Shown piece by piece: positions 1-12,100 of a stretch of DNA of 64,000 nt; position 1 is the first letter of the stretch; each line of letters opens with the position of its first letter. Made by a program: the position numbers and the translations under genes. The notes under the pieces were generated by a model. The model ran no database searches and was not told the DNA's origin. It worked only from the letters and a program-made list of their open reading frames with translations. This DNA is from Muricea muricata. Lineage: Eukaryota; Cnidaria; Anthozoa; Malacalcyonacea; Plexauridae. The DNA lies in NCBI GenBank assembly GCA_963855995.1, contig OY979723.1, forward strand, positions 1,617,001-1,681,000, given 5' to 3'.

Positions 1-3000
1 CCAAGTGTTGCTGCAGTAGATAAGCTATTTGAAACAAGATTTTGGCAAGCTAGCACGCCCGTTAGACCATTTAAATACACTGTAATTTTAACATTTAATA
101 GATCACATGGCAAGGGCTGCTTGCCTGACTGACTGACAGATTAGGCAGGCTAGCATGGTCTCCATATAGACAACCCTAACACAACAGCTATCAGCTTATT
201 TCTTTGAAAATGCAAATTTTGCGGCTAGAAATGTTCTCAGCATTCATTCAATAGACAACAGCAATTTCAGGGTCACAGAACCCATCGTTTCTCGAGCCTA
301 ACAGTGCACACATTACTGATTACCACCAGTTTACTGCATCTGATTTGAGAATACAAGTTACATCACTTTCATAGGCACTAATATAAGGCGAGATTCGATC
401 AGAGTTAATGCAAAATTCCTTCATAAAAGCAGCAAATTCTAGCTAAATCTACGCAGTAGGCTATCCCTACTCGACTTCAATAGCAAATACAAATAGTTTC
501 GAGCTTTATATGCACAACTAAAGCGATCAGAAAGCCCTCAAATTGTGAAATTCTAAAATGCAAGCTTCGCATGGCGCGGTCAAGCGAGCTGACGAAAGGG
601 CGACGTTTTTGCCACATCCGACGAAAATCCAAAGGCCAAAAACGTGCATTCGAAAAGTACAAACATTCAACAACGTTTTGCTGAAATAAAATCGATCTTA
701 CCTCGTGGAAAAGGCAAAGGAATATAACTTCATGATTTATTACATCAAGTATTGATCAACCACGTTTCTTCTTCAGAAAAATTTTTGACCGCCAAAAACG
801 ACCGCAAGGGATTATGGTTAACACTGATCACGGTATGATATAGCGAAACTGGAGTGGAGATTTTTTCGCGATTTTTTTCATTAAAAACTCTACAAATACT
901 AGAACCGTCACTGCCGTCTGCTGGAAAAAGCTATGGTGCTTATTGACCTCTAACATTAGAAATACAGAATAGCTAAGTAGTATGAGACACATTTTTGGGG
1001 CAAGATAATGGGAATAGACATTAGAGGTCCTTATGTCACGCCAGAGTTAAACAATGAATTGCAATGCAATGTGGGAAACATGTGGGAAAAATTTACCTTG
1101 TATTTATATGCGTTGAAAACCGCGTGACGTAAGCACTTCTAAGGTATATTGACGTTCAATTTAACAACCACAAATGTCGTGATCAGTTTAAATACCATTT
1201 TTTCACACCATATTTTCCCACCATATTTTCCCCTTTTTCACAAAGACTATATCGAAAACTAGGTTAGAAGTTTATAAAGCATAACTCTTTAAGTCAAAGT
1301 GAAAATAAGTCTCGGTACATTCCTGGTAAAATGGTGTCAACCGCGCGCAGACAAAAACAATGGAAAGGGACTGGTACTTAATGCAAGTTGATTGTGAAGA
1401 CTATAAGTCCACAAGTTTGATGCAAGTACATTGTGTTCTAGCACAGATTAGATATTGTACAAGATCTAACCTGTGGTTCCAGTCCCCATCTTGAGACTGG
1501 AACACAGGCTGGATACAAGATGTTTCAAGTTACATCAAGTCTGATTTTCACAGGCTTGATGCAACTTGATAAAGCCAACATGCATGCTTGATGTAACTTG
1601 ATGACGAACTTGCTTCAAGTCTGTCGCATTCCTTGTTGTGTAAAAAAGATCTAAAGAGAGAGAGGGGTATATTTGGGCGGAGCTAAAATTAGTGTGGGCA
1701 AAATTTTCCGTGGTATAGACAGCTTTGAACGTAGAGAGTAAAGTTTAATACTTCAATAAGCTTTCTCGAACGACGACTCAACTCTAAAGCAAGTCACACA
1801 ACATTGGTGTTGTCAGTTTTAATGAAATTTTAAAAAAATGATACTCAATTTTTAACTTTTAGACCGAAGTTGGGCATGGACGTCATGGCGACTGAAAGCC
1901 CGAGAAAGATCTTTTAACTCTTGACTAAAGCCAACTACTGACAATTACTTTTTTTCACATCCATTTTTCAACTATTGAGAAATTGTGCTTGTAAAAAATT
2001 GCTGTCCAAATGTGCATACCATCTCTGCGATGTAAATGTTGGCTACTAAGCTGAGTCACTATTATTTTTTTCAAAGTTTAATGATGCTTACAATTGCCTA
2101 ACTGGAGACACTGGAGGTATAACATACAAAAATAATTGTCAGTTTTTTTTTGTATCGCCCTTTGAAGTGCAATACTTGGGACATCTTAGAATTGAAATAA
2201 TATAAAAATCCACGAAAACTAAAGTTAGGGGCTGTTATACACTATGAAACTTGGATCAAAACGTCTTTATTTTAAGAGTTGGAGTTGCATCTGATGACAA
2301 ACTCGCATGAAGCTGTGTATCAGAATGTCCCAAGTACCACACCGTAACATAATTGTTTTCGAAGCCTTGCACTATATTTAGCAAGTCGGGCGAAAAATTC
2401 GTCATGAAATACCCAATGAATGTATCACAGAAAAACGTTTTAAACGCCAAATCACAAATTATCAACTTTGCAAATTGACGTTCAAAGCTCTGCGCAGCTT
2501 TAGGTAAATGTAATTAGCAACGAAATCCCGCTACAAAAACTAATTTCAATCCCTGCTTGACTAAAAGTTCCCAAGTAAGTATAAGCAAACAGTAAATATC
2601 TTTTGTAAATATTTCTAACTACTGACAAAGATTAAAATCAGTTCTTGTAGCAAAGTTACACTTCCAAAAACGCGAAAGTTGAACGCAACAAGTCCGCCGA
2701 CATTTCGCAAAACACTTGTTATCAACAAGCCGATATGCTTGATGGTACGTCGAATGGCTTGCGACAGCTTGTTGACGATACGGCTGTTACAAGTTATCAA
2801 CAGACTTGTTGCAAGTTGATTGTCAAAACTTGTTATCCATAGGCTTGCTGCAAGTTGTTTCAACAAGTTGGAAAACGCTTGATTTTAACACTGAATTGTA
2901 GCAACTTGAGGAAATAGGCAAGTTTGTTGCAACTTTTACTACTTAAATGTTCTTTCAGATTAACAAAAAGTTTAAATACTTCTGTCCAACGTTTCGATCT

Positions 3001-3400
3001 CCTCTACGGAAAGCATTATCAAAGATAATGAAACTAAAAGTTTTTTGACAATTTGCCCACAATTTGAAAGTAAAAACTGACAACTTGCAACGAGCCTCTT
3101 AAGGTTTTGGTTGCGTATACTAAATCTTTCTGAATTTTTACAAGCTGTTTACGTTCTTACACCAATAATTGGGTGCATTGAATAGCACAGTGTTCTACAT
3201 TATATTATCAGAATAGTGTACTACAAATCCTCTGCTCGTATCCTACATTGATTAATACTAACTTTTCTTCACTGCGTAAAGCCGCGTCCATTCTCGAGCT
3301 AGAAAGAGGTAGATTAGAAGTTAATTTGTCAAGGCGAAAAATGTTCGGCTACATAGGATTATGATCCTTCCACAGGCATTTAACAATTCGACTTCAATTT
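1..3400. other. Gene-free stretch at left edge
   Basis: No exon I can support. A minus-strand start with a good donor (MKLYSFAFFHE|GTAAGA, about 708..743) could be a first exon of an unseen gene, but nothing recognisable follows it. TTGCAACTTGAT-type repeats occupy 1,500..1,620 and 2,745..2,935. Confidence 0.5.
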
Positions 3401-3419
3401 TTTAAAGGGTAGTATACAA

Positions 3420-3550
3420 TTAATAATGAATGTTTATGAGTGCAATGGTAAGAATATTTTCATGAGGCGATAGCCGAGTTGAATGGAACAATCAATCTTT
3501 CACCGAATGAAAATACTCTTACTATTGCACGAATACAAACATTCATTATT
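3420..3550. mobile_element. Short fold-back element downstream of UBE2N
   Basis: AATAATGAATGTTTATGAGTG and AGAATATTTTCAT pair with ATGAAAATACTCTTACTATT and ACAAACATTCATTATT. Confidence 0.6.
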
Positions 3551-3588
3551 TGTTTTATATAATACCAGACTATTGTTTTTCAAACCAA

Positions 3589-3594
3589 TTTATT
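3589..3594 (-). terminator. Candidate polyadenylation signal of UBE2N
   Basis: The minus strand reads AATAAA here, about 275 bases past the UBE2N stop. It is the nearest canonical hexamer I found downstream of that stop. Position is the only support. Confidence 0.35.
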
Positions 3595-3866
3595 CGACAT
3601 TTAAAACAACACGTATTTGAGTCGTATTTTACTATTTGGATTATTTCGCATTCATCCCAAGACCGAAACCAGCCTAAAGTAAACTACGAAGAGCCTTTTG
3701 ACGGATGGGAATAGTGAGAGTGCAGTGGAACTTTTGTGAAAGTCATTAGTAATTCATGACGAAAACACATAAGGAATCATTAGCTTGAAGGGGGCTGAGT
3801 GACATACGCTTGGCTTTCACATCTTATATAAGATGTAATCCCAAAAAAAAACCCGGAAAGTTTCAT

Positions 3867-6202
3867 TTACAACATTGTGGGTATTTCAGGTGGGTAGTGT
3901 TTAATCAAAGCCTTACCAGTTTCAATTGCTTTGCTTTCATTCGTCTTCCATTGTTCTGCAACATCATTAGCTAACGGGTCATCAGGATTTGGGGCACTTA
4001 GTAAAGCTTGTATCGAAAGCAACACTGTGCGAATCTGTAGAGCTGGACTCCATTTATCTACAAGAGCAAAATGCTTTTTTATTACAATATTAGTTTTTTT
4101 ATGCCAAGTGAGGCTAGCTTGCCACAGTTTGCTTATGAAAAGTCAGTATCAAATTGTCAATAGACTTGTTGCAAGTTGATTGTCAAAACTTGTCATCCAC
4201 GGCTTGCTGCAAGTTGTTTCAACAAGTTGTAACAAGTCTGCAAATGACAAGTTGCAATAAGCCTGATTTTAACAGACTTCTTGCAACTTGATGAAATTGA
4301 CAAGTTTGTTGCAACTTGATGACAACTTTTGGCCGTGTAATAGCAGACAATTTACATGTCAAGTAAATAAAATGATAGAAATCACATGAAAATACCTTTT
4401 AAAATGTCTAAACAAATGCGGCCTAGTTTATCGATGTTTGGATGGTAGATCTTTGTATTAAAGCGAACTTTCGGTGGAGACATTGGATATTCTTCTGGCA
4501 GGAACAACTCCAATTTAAAACAGCCTTTTTCAAAGGGAGACTATGGCAAAGACAAAGATATAAAAACGTTATATTTGGTCATTCCTAGAAATCTGCACTT
4601 TATCTCCATTCTAGTAAGACACAGATTTTCATATTTTTTACTGGGGTGGTGCCATAAATTTTAGGAGGGGGTGGGGGGTGTTTTGTTTAGCTCACTAGAC
4701 TCCTTCTCACAGTTCTATAGAATATATGCAAAGAAGGCTTAATCTGGGCATGTTTTTCTTCTTTAGAAAGTTGATACAAATGAGAACCCCAAATGCTCAA
4801 AGCCAAAGATAGATTGAAAGATGGACACCAGTACTTGGATATTGGTCTATTTATTAAGCTGAAAAATAGGAGGGGTTAAAATATTTTTTGAGGGGGGGGC
4901 AACATTTTGTTTTGGGGAGGGGGGTTAACTAAAATTTGGGGGGTATTGCCTATATAAGAAAAAAGGAAATTAATTTTGAAAATCTGCTACTAAAACAAGA
5001 TGAGTTTAAATATATATAGAATTTTGAGATTGGAGACAACAATTAGTTACAAGCTGAAGTTACATAACAGGAAAGCAATGATTATCATCAATTTGAAACT
5101 CTGTACACTACAATGTGTTTTCATAGCCTAGTTTCTCAGCCTTTTGCTTCTGCCTAAAGGCCGGTTTCCACTCAGGAAAATAGTCCTCGGATCGGACCGG
5201 ATTGGAACAAAATTTAACCTGCTCATGTGCCTTTAAAGCCAATTTTGTGCCGGTTTGAGGTAGGCTGTTCACACGTATGGAATTGCTTCAAAGTGGGGAA
5301 AGAATTGGCACCAAAGGCGCATGTGCAGGTTAAATTTTGTTCCAGTCCGATCCGATCCCAGGATTATTTTCCTGAGAGGAAACCGGCCTTTACTATTTTA
5401 GGGCGTTACTTTGACAAGATTTGCAGGTTGACAGATTTCAAGCAGGCTGCAAAAAGGCTAGTGACAGGACTGATACTAGGGTCTTCTTCTAACTTCTTTT
5501 TTATGAGTTTTTAGTTTATTTTAAGTGTTTTGAAGACATCATGAGAAGGTGCCAAAACTGATCCAAGATACTATATTCCTGCTTATAGCTGCTTATTCCT
5601 TATGACGTTCCTTATTCAGCACCGAAATTCCTGACAGTCCTCAAAATGCTGGAGTGGATGGTATTGAGAAACTCAAGTGGGCAGGATGCATAAATCAGAG
5701 CTGTGTTTTACAGGGTGTCCATCCCACCCATATTACCAAACACTCTTGCCAACAACGAGCCTTCCAATTCAATATCTCGCTTTTGTAATAGTCCAAATTA
5801 GATATCAAACGGACTTCAACAACAAACACAAAAGTAAAAAACTTTATTTAACAACTAAAACAATCAATGATTATTTAGCCTTGTTGATAGTGCTGTATAT
5901 CTGCCGTAGAATCTGTACGTTTTCGTACGTTACCACACAAACAGAGACACAAAAAACAAACCTCTTTGGGGCCATCAACAAAGACATCGAAATATCGAGC
6001 GTTTTCTTCGTGCGGTGTCGCTTTTATTCCAATAACAGGTTCTGCAAGCAACCTTTGAGTTTCCTGCAAATTCAAGGAAAGAAAACAGCGCGTTAAATCG
6101 CCACCAAAGCCCGAATCCTCGCCGGATCTGAAGAAAAGATATTTTACTATTCGCTGGTTGTACTTATACCTTTATGATTCGCCTGGGAAGGCCGCCACTC
6201 AT
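3867..6202 (-). CDS. UBE2N: Ubiquitin-conjugating enzyme E2 N (Ubc13), 4 exons
   Basis: E2 enzyme that, with a UEV partner (UBE2V/Mms2), builds K63-linked ubiquitin chains in DNA-damage tolerance and immune signalling. Coding exons read on the minus strand: 6170..6202 (start, [11 protein letters not shown]), 5962..6063 ([14 protein letters not shown]), 4396..4540 (SPFEKG, LPEEYP, HPN at residues 78-80, catalytic Cys88 in GRICLDILK) and 3867..4057 ([15 protein letters not shown] to the stop). Phases agree at all three introns. The sum is 156 residues against 152 in human. The last 16 residues (GKALIKHY...) diverge from the usual C-terminal helix but still align with it. A donor-like GGTAAG sits at the divergence point, so a different last exon is possible. 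The family call is certain from the motifs; only the C-terminus is unsure. Confidence 0.93.
5156..5391. mobile_element. MITE in UBE2N intron 2
   Basis: AAAGGCCGGTTTCC at the left and GGAAACCGGCCTTT at the right, with further pairing through GGATCGGACCGGATTGGAAC and TTTAACCTGC.CATGTGC. About 236 bases, noncoding. Confidence 0.75.
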
Positions 6203-6497
6203 TTTAAAAACCTATTTCGTTTCGAAATTTCAAAAGTAAATTCGAAGTTCTTGCAGTTGTCCAACATACATTACCCGTGACGCATTGCGATCGCTAGAGA
6301 AACTTCCAGCTGGAAAAACATCAACGTTCCTCGCTGCAAAAATTTCCATGTGCACCGTCGTTTGCACCTGATGATAAACAGACGCAAACTCGTCGGTTTT
6401 GTCACGCAATAGACGTTTGTGCTTGTCTGGCACTTCAAGGATAGCCTGGCACACGGAGCTTTATCCTTTGTGGTTCATCCTTAACTCTTGTCTGTTA

Positions 6498-6755
6498 CAA
6501 TCATAGACGATCAAAGAAAAGGACTGGAAACACTGATACGCCTTACTTTGGAACTTTACTTTAAATACATTTCAGGACTTGTTATTTGCATGTAATATGT
6601 TAATATAATGCTTTATCGTTGGTTTTAAGTACACCCGAAAGAGGTTTCAAACATAGATAGTTCTATAGTTCGTGTTTAAAATTATGTAAATACAATGTCC
6701 TGAAATATATCTAAAGTGAAGTTACAGGGTTTCAAAGCAAAGCGTATCCGGCCGC
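6498..6755. mobile_element. MITE, ATGGACTGGAAACGC family, short copy
   Basis: ATCATAGACGATCAAAG...GGACTGGAAAC and ATACGCCTTACTTTGGAAC at the left pair with TGTCCTGAAATATATCTAAA and GCAAAGCGTAT at the right. It starts about 300 bases upstream of the UBE2N start codon. Confidence 0.6.
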
Positions 6756-7111
6756 ATCACGGGTGTCTGCAAGTTATTCGATTAATCATTAAGCCATACC
6801 TATTTACTTCACGAAATACCACTATACAAGTGTCAATTTTAATTATAAATTATTTCTTATTACGAATTTCTCTACTCTAATGCAATGAAATTTTAAAAAG
6901 TGTCGCTATCTTACGTATATTCCTATAGATTTGAACAAGTCACGTGCAAGTCAAGTGTTGTATATGTGCAATAATTTCGTATCTGCAGCTATACGCCAAA
7001 TCATATCCTAATCTCTACGCGTACGGCTATTGTCTAGATTACGGTTAGTGATAAATTAGAGATTAGATTAAGATTAGATTTCGTCTATTGCGAGCACGGA
7101 ATTATTACCAA

Positions 7112-7350
7112 GGACCGGTTATATCAAAGGCGTTTAGCTTAAACGGTGGATAAGTCAAAAATATAAAACAAGTTTGCATGCTGTATAAACAAAGCAGCTA
7201 AAGTTATTTGACCTGAGAAGAACAATTACATATAAAACTAAATATTCATTCTATTAAACACACAATTTCGGTTCCGTACTAGGTGTAAAAGTGATTTTTA
7301 AATTTATCGTATCCACCTTTTAGGCTAAACGCCTTTGATACAACCGGCCC
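7112..7350. mobile_element. MITE of about 240 bases
   Basis: Inverted ends GGACCGGTTATATCAAAGGC and GCCTTTGATACAACCGGCCC with paired AAACGGTGGATA / TATCCACCTTT. The interior is AT-rich. Confidence 0.7.
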
Positions 7351-8164
7351 CGTGATTGTTTACTGCGCTGCGTTCGCTTGTACGCAAGGTGATTAGCGAT
7401 ATCCACCGAATAGTGATTTTCTCAAAACATTCCAAACATGTTCAGTAACTGCAAAACCCCTACAAGCGTTCAGCATTTTCGAGTTGGAGTCGCTTTTTAT
7501 CTCCTGCGAGTTCAATATCCGTAGTGTCCATGCTTTTTATGCCTTTCTGCGACAGTTGAAAAAATCCCTGTTCGATGGACGGTGCTATCAACCTTTCGTA
7601 CATCCGGCCCTCGTTGGTTATTCTTTCGCTTTACACTCACAAACGTTTCGTCCCTTGATCGCAGTCCGAACTTCGTGCTCAGGTCGACGGCGGTACATTC
7701 GTCACTTGTAACACGAAAGAACAACCACGCTATTTCTCTTTTAGACGCTTTTCATGTGACTGTTTTCTCATATCTTGTGGTGAAAAGAGTTTCTGTTTGA
7801 GTTGAGATTATAGATGTGATATGAACAACAAACGTTCCTGAACGAAATACGAGGGACAGCCTGAAAGCCAGTCTAATGGGTTAAAAATGCAATAAACAAT
7901 CAAGTTGTATTGATTGTTTGAGTGTAAAAAATCGTTCCCTTTCGTCCAGTTGCATTCAGCATTGCAGTACCTTGACTTACGAACTTTCTCATGTGTCTTC
8001 AGACAAGTTTAAAAACTGGTTTCAGTGCATGTTATTTAGAATTGATTACGAATGTATTCCAACGCTTGGTTGCTTATCTTTGACGTATCTGTGAACGCTT
8101 TTCAACTTTTGAAATCGGCAATTCTGTTGCTCCTACGTAATACATACGTCAAAACGCACAAATT

Positions 8165-8510
8165 GTAGCGAGTCTGTCTGCCAAGTTGTAACAAGCTTGA
8201 CGAGAACATCAGACTTGTTACAAGGTTGTCCTAACAACTCTGATACAGACCTGTTGTAGCAAGATTGTCACAAAGTTCACAACGCAAGACTGCAACAATA
8301 TTGTTCTGTCATGACTGTATCAGTCTTGTTAGAACAACCTTGTAACAATCTCATGATGCCATCAAGCTTGTTACAAGTTGTTAACAGCTTGCTTCAAACT
8401 CATTCCAGCAACTTGGAATAGGCAGTTTGAATACAACTTGTCAACAGCCTGTGAACAGACTATAATTGTTACAAATTGTTTGGAGCTTGGTTACAACTTG
8501 TGCATTTTAG
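8165..8510. repeat. TTGTTACAAGTTGT repeat family, example array
   Basis: Imperfect, self-complementary runs of ACTTGTTACAAG, CAAGCTTGATG, TGATACAGTC and ACCTTGTAACAA. Other copies lie at about 2,745..2,935, 4,150..4,325, 9,390..9,735, 10,735..10,940, 14,930..15,055, 19,335..19,475, 24,300..24,430, 24,865..25,100, 25,100..25,460 and 27,365..27,545. Nearly all are in EEA1 introns or UBE2N flanks and introns. The arms pair around the GATATAACAATATTGTTA centre, so this is a fold-back family, not a simple satellite. Confidence 0.8.
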
Positions 8511-8976
8511 GCGGGTAGACTTTGAAGTTTGCTAAAACGTCGAAACAGCAGCTTGCATCGAAGGCTCTTGCGGTATCGTAACGGAGTCTTGTTTTGGCGT
8601 TTCTTAACGACGTAGGTTATAAATTCTATGGTACATGCACGGTGTACCCAAGAGAACGTTCAGTATTCTACTGCTTTGACGACACATCATGAAGAATTCG
8701 TTGAATTGAGTGAATACGACTAAAACAGGAAAAACATTGATTGCAGTTTATAACTAAATTGAAGAGGGAAGACACATGTAATATGGCCTACTCTTTCGGG
8801 TAAATACCAACCTAAAACGACCAGGCCTTGTTATTGGACTTTTGAAACAAAAGTCATCATTGTTTGTGATTCGTTCTTTAGACAACTAATTTGAATTTCT
8901 ATAGTTCATTACCTTTCATTGTTATAACCAACCACTCACAAAGCCTGTTAGTATCGGTTGGCGGTGACTCACTGTT

Positions 8977-9181
8977 TCACATAGTCATTCTACAGATTTT
9001 AGGCGGGCGGAGATGGGGATGGGGACTATAAACCTCAACTTGAACCTCTACCAACGACCTCAATATACTCACTCTAACGGGCACATTCAATTCATTATAG
9101 CATGGCTCACAGACTCGGGCAGGCTTCTTAGTGCCGGCTACAGTCGCTGTCTTTGAAGTACATTCGGCGCAGAATATCGAC
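8977..9181 (-). CDS. EEA1: EEA1 exon 40, second half of FYVE finger
   Basis: Reads SIFCAECTSKTA...KKPARVCEPCYNEL, supplying the last four zinc cysteines, so all eight FYVE cysteines are present. Family proteins end within a few residues of this point. Here the frame stays open about 35 more residues to a TGA at 8977..8979. A good donor (GTTAGA|GTGAGT, exon end at 9073) suggests that the true last coding exon or 3' UTR may be spliced further down. The end of the gene is therefore uncertain; the domain is not. Confidence 0.85.
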
Positions 9182-12100
9182 CTAGATGAAAAGAAATGTT
9201 GTCAGTAAGACTTCAATGACCAACAAAGGTAATTATTGCCGCTGAACAACAGGAACGTACGAGATAAGCTGGATACTAACCCGCAATTTCTGCAATGATG
9301 CTAAAATTGAAAAGGAAAATGGATTAACACTTGCAGTGATTTGATCAGTGTTTGCACAGCGAGGTTCCGAACACAAACGCAAAAAGTGTCAAGTTTTGTA
9401 GCAAGTCTGTCAAAAAACATTCAAGATTGGAACAACTTGCTGACAATTTGTAACGAGCTTGACGGGAATACCAAACTTGTCACAAGATCGTCTTAAAACA
9501 ACTCTGATACAGACCGGATGTATCAAGATTGTCGCAAAGCTTACAACAAAAGGCCGTAACAGTATTGTTACGATTGCATCAGTGTTGTTGAAACAACCTT
9601 GTAACATGTCAGAGACCCATCAAGCTTGTTACAAGTTGTCAACAGCTTGTTTCAAACGTGTTTCAACAACTGGGATCGAACAGCGCGAAAACAACTTGTC
9701 AAAGCTTGTGAACAGACCAGTAGCAAAGACAATTTGATCATGCTATGCAAATTTAAATCATTTTCACTGTTCATTTCTTTAGAAATTGACTCCTTATACG
9801 GTCTATAAACACTGAAAAATTTGCATTTGCATGACCAAATGTCGGGCTGGCTTTGCCACTGGAACAGACTTGCTACAACTTGTCTGCAGGTTTGTTAAAA
9901 CTTGTGTGCATAACTTGGGCTCAGTTGATACATGAAAAACGAAACACTACCTTCCGAATGCTAACAGAAAATTTCTTTGCACAACCATTACACTGGACGA
10001 CCTCGCTATCTTTCTCCCACTTGCGGCTGTTTCGCATATTTTGGACAACTTGTAGGTTTTGATTTTCCTGTCCCAGTTCAATCATGGCCGAATTTAATTC
10101 ATCGATATTGTTATTTAATTGTTCGATAGTCTTCTGGTATTTCTTGCAGTTATCCTCAGCCCCAATGCATCTGTAAAAAGAAAATACATCAATAAAGATA
10201 TTCTATAAGCACTACTTAAACACGAGTAGGAGTGTTTTATAGTAGGAGTGTTATATAGCGCATAAAATACGAACTACGAGTGTTTTAAATGGCTTAAAAA
10301 CTATCCATTTTTTACCCATCTTGTCAGTTTGTTTGCGAAAGAATTTTCAATATAGATGTTGTAGAGAAAATTGCCAAAAAATTGGGGCAAAAACTTTGTA
10401 AAAATCTACGTGTGTTTTATCACATATAAAGTCTCCTTCACGGCTATGATTTCCTTTGTGTTTTGATCCTGGATGAGTTTTTTAAGTACATATCTTAATC
10501 AAATTGAATATCGATGGACAAAAGAGTGATTGATCTTTCACGCTCATGATTTCGCAATGTAAATCATATCGTTACCTTTCCAATAGACTTCGTTTCTCGT
10601 CATGGTTGTTTTCAATGGTCGCTTCAAGTACTACAGTAAACACAAATTAATTTTCAAAACAAAATATGCAGCTGTAGCATTCTGTTAAATTACGATACCG
10701 CAAAGTCCTGAAACCCAAAAATCGCACATCTTGTTAACAGTCGGTGACCAAGTCGTCAACAAATTGTGTTGAAACTTCTTGATCCAAATTTTTTAAGAGT
10801 TTGGAGCAAGCTGTTTACAACTTGTAACAAGCTTGATGAGACTATCAGACTTGTTACAAGGTTGTCTCAACAAGACTGTTGCAGTCATGATATAACAATA
10901 TTGCTACAACCTTGTGTTGTCATCCTTGTAACATTTATGTTGTATTATTATATCTGTATCGTCATGTAGAATCCTGATTCCATCAACAAGGCCACAGACT
11001 TCTGAACAAATGCGAAACTGTGTATGTGATTTCTGCACTATAGCATAAACGCGTTCAGCTTAGCTGCATTTACCTGCCATTTCTCCCTTCAAATCATAAT
11101 GCAGTTTTTCTTTTTGTTCCAGTGAATCTTCAAGATCTTTCATTTTCTGCTCATACAAAGTGACGTCATTTCTAGCTGATATTAGATTCTCATTGGCTGC
11201 TGCAAGTTTTGTGTTCAGCCTTGATTCAGTGTCTTCGAGTTTCAATTTCAACTGCTCCCTAGATTCCTTCTCGCTTTTCTACCAAGGAAACGTAAACGCC
11301 CGGTTAAACCCTTATGAGAGTTGGGAAGCGAGAGTTTCTATGAGAGTTTTCTCAAATCCATTCTCGTGTCGTTTTCAAACGGGAACAAGAGCTGCATGAG
11401 TTTTGAGAAGCTAGAATTTGTATGAGGTTTCTTAACTCTCATGTCCTGGTCAAACGAGAACAAGAGTTGCATGAGAGTTGAGAAGCTAGAGTTTGTATGA
11501 AAGTTTTCTCAACTCTCATGTCCTGGTCAAACGAGAACAAGAGTTGTATGAAAGTTGGGAAATGAGAGTTTGTATGAGAGTTTCTTAACTCTCATGTCCT
11601 GATCAAACTAGAGAAAGAGTTGCATAACTCTCATCAACATTCACTCTCATTTGACAGACGATTAAGTTGGTCTGTTTAAAACCAAACAACGTCATTTCCT
11701 TACCAACTTTTCGGATAAATTGTCCATCTCGGTTTTGACGATATTTTGAGCTCGTTTAGCCGCTTCTTTATTGTCTTCTAAATCTTCCTTAGCCTTTAAC
11801 AAAATATACATATTAAAACAAGTCAAATTACCTCACAACTTACAAACATTCTCAAAAACATACATGTTACTGATACCCAGTGCCACGATGCCCAGTGCTA
11901 CACTATTTTTACCCAAAATCTCCCATATTCAATATGTGCATTGTAAATGCATTCAGTTACAATATACGAGTAATATTAATCACATTAAAGCTTCAACATG
12001 CAATACTACGCGGAGCTTTGTCACAATTTACCAAAATGTGAAATTTTGCCAACGTGAAATTCAAAACGACAATACAATCCAACACAATCCTCAGATAATC

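Larger units (their letters stand above)
6760..8960. other. Spacer between UBE2N and EEA1
   Basis: Holds a MITE, the TTGTTACAAG array and AT-rich DNA. No coding exon recognised. It may contain the EEA1 3' UTR or last exon, since EEA1 transcription enters it. Confidence 0.5.

Noticed and set aside
5677..6096. 139-residue plus-strand ORF
   Set aside because: It runs antisense over UBE2N exon 2 and into the intron. The minus strand reads a conserved E2 sequence.
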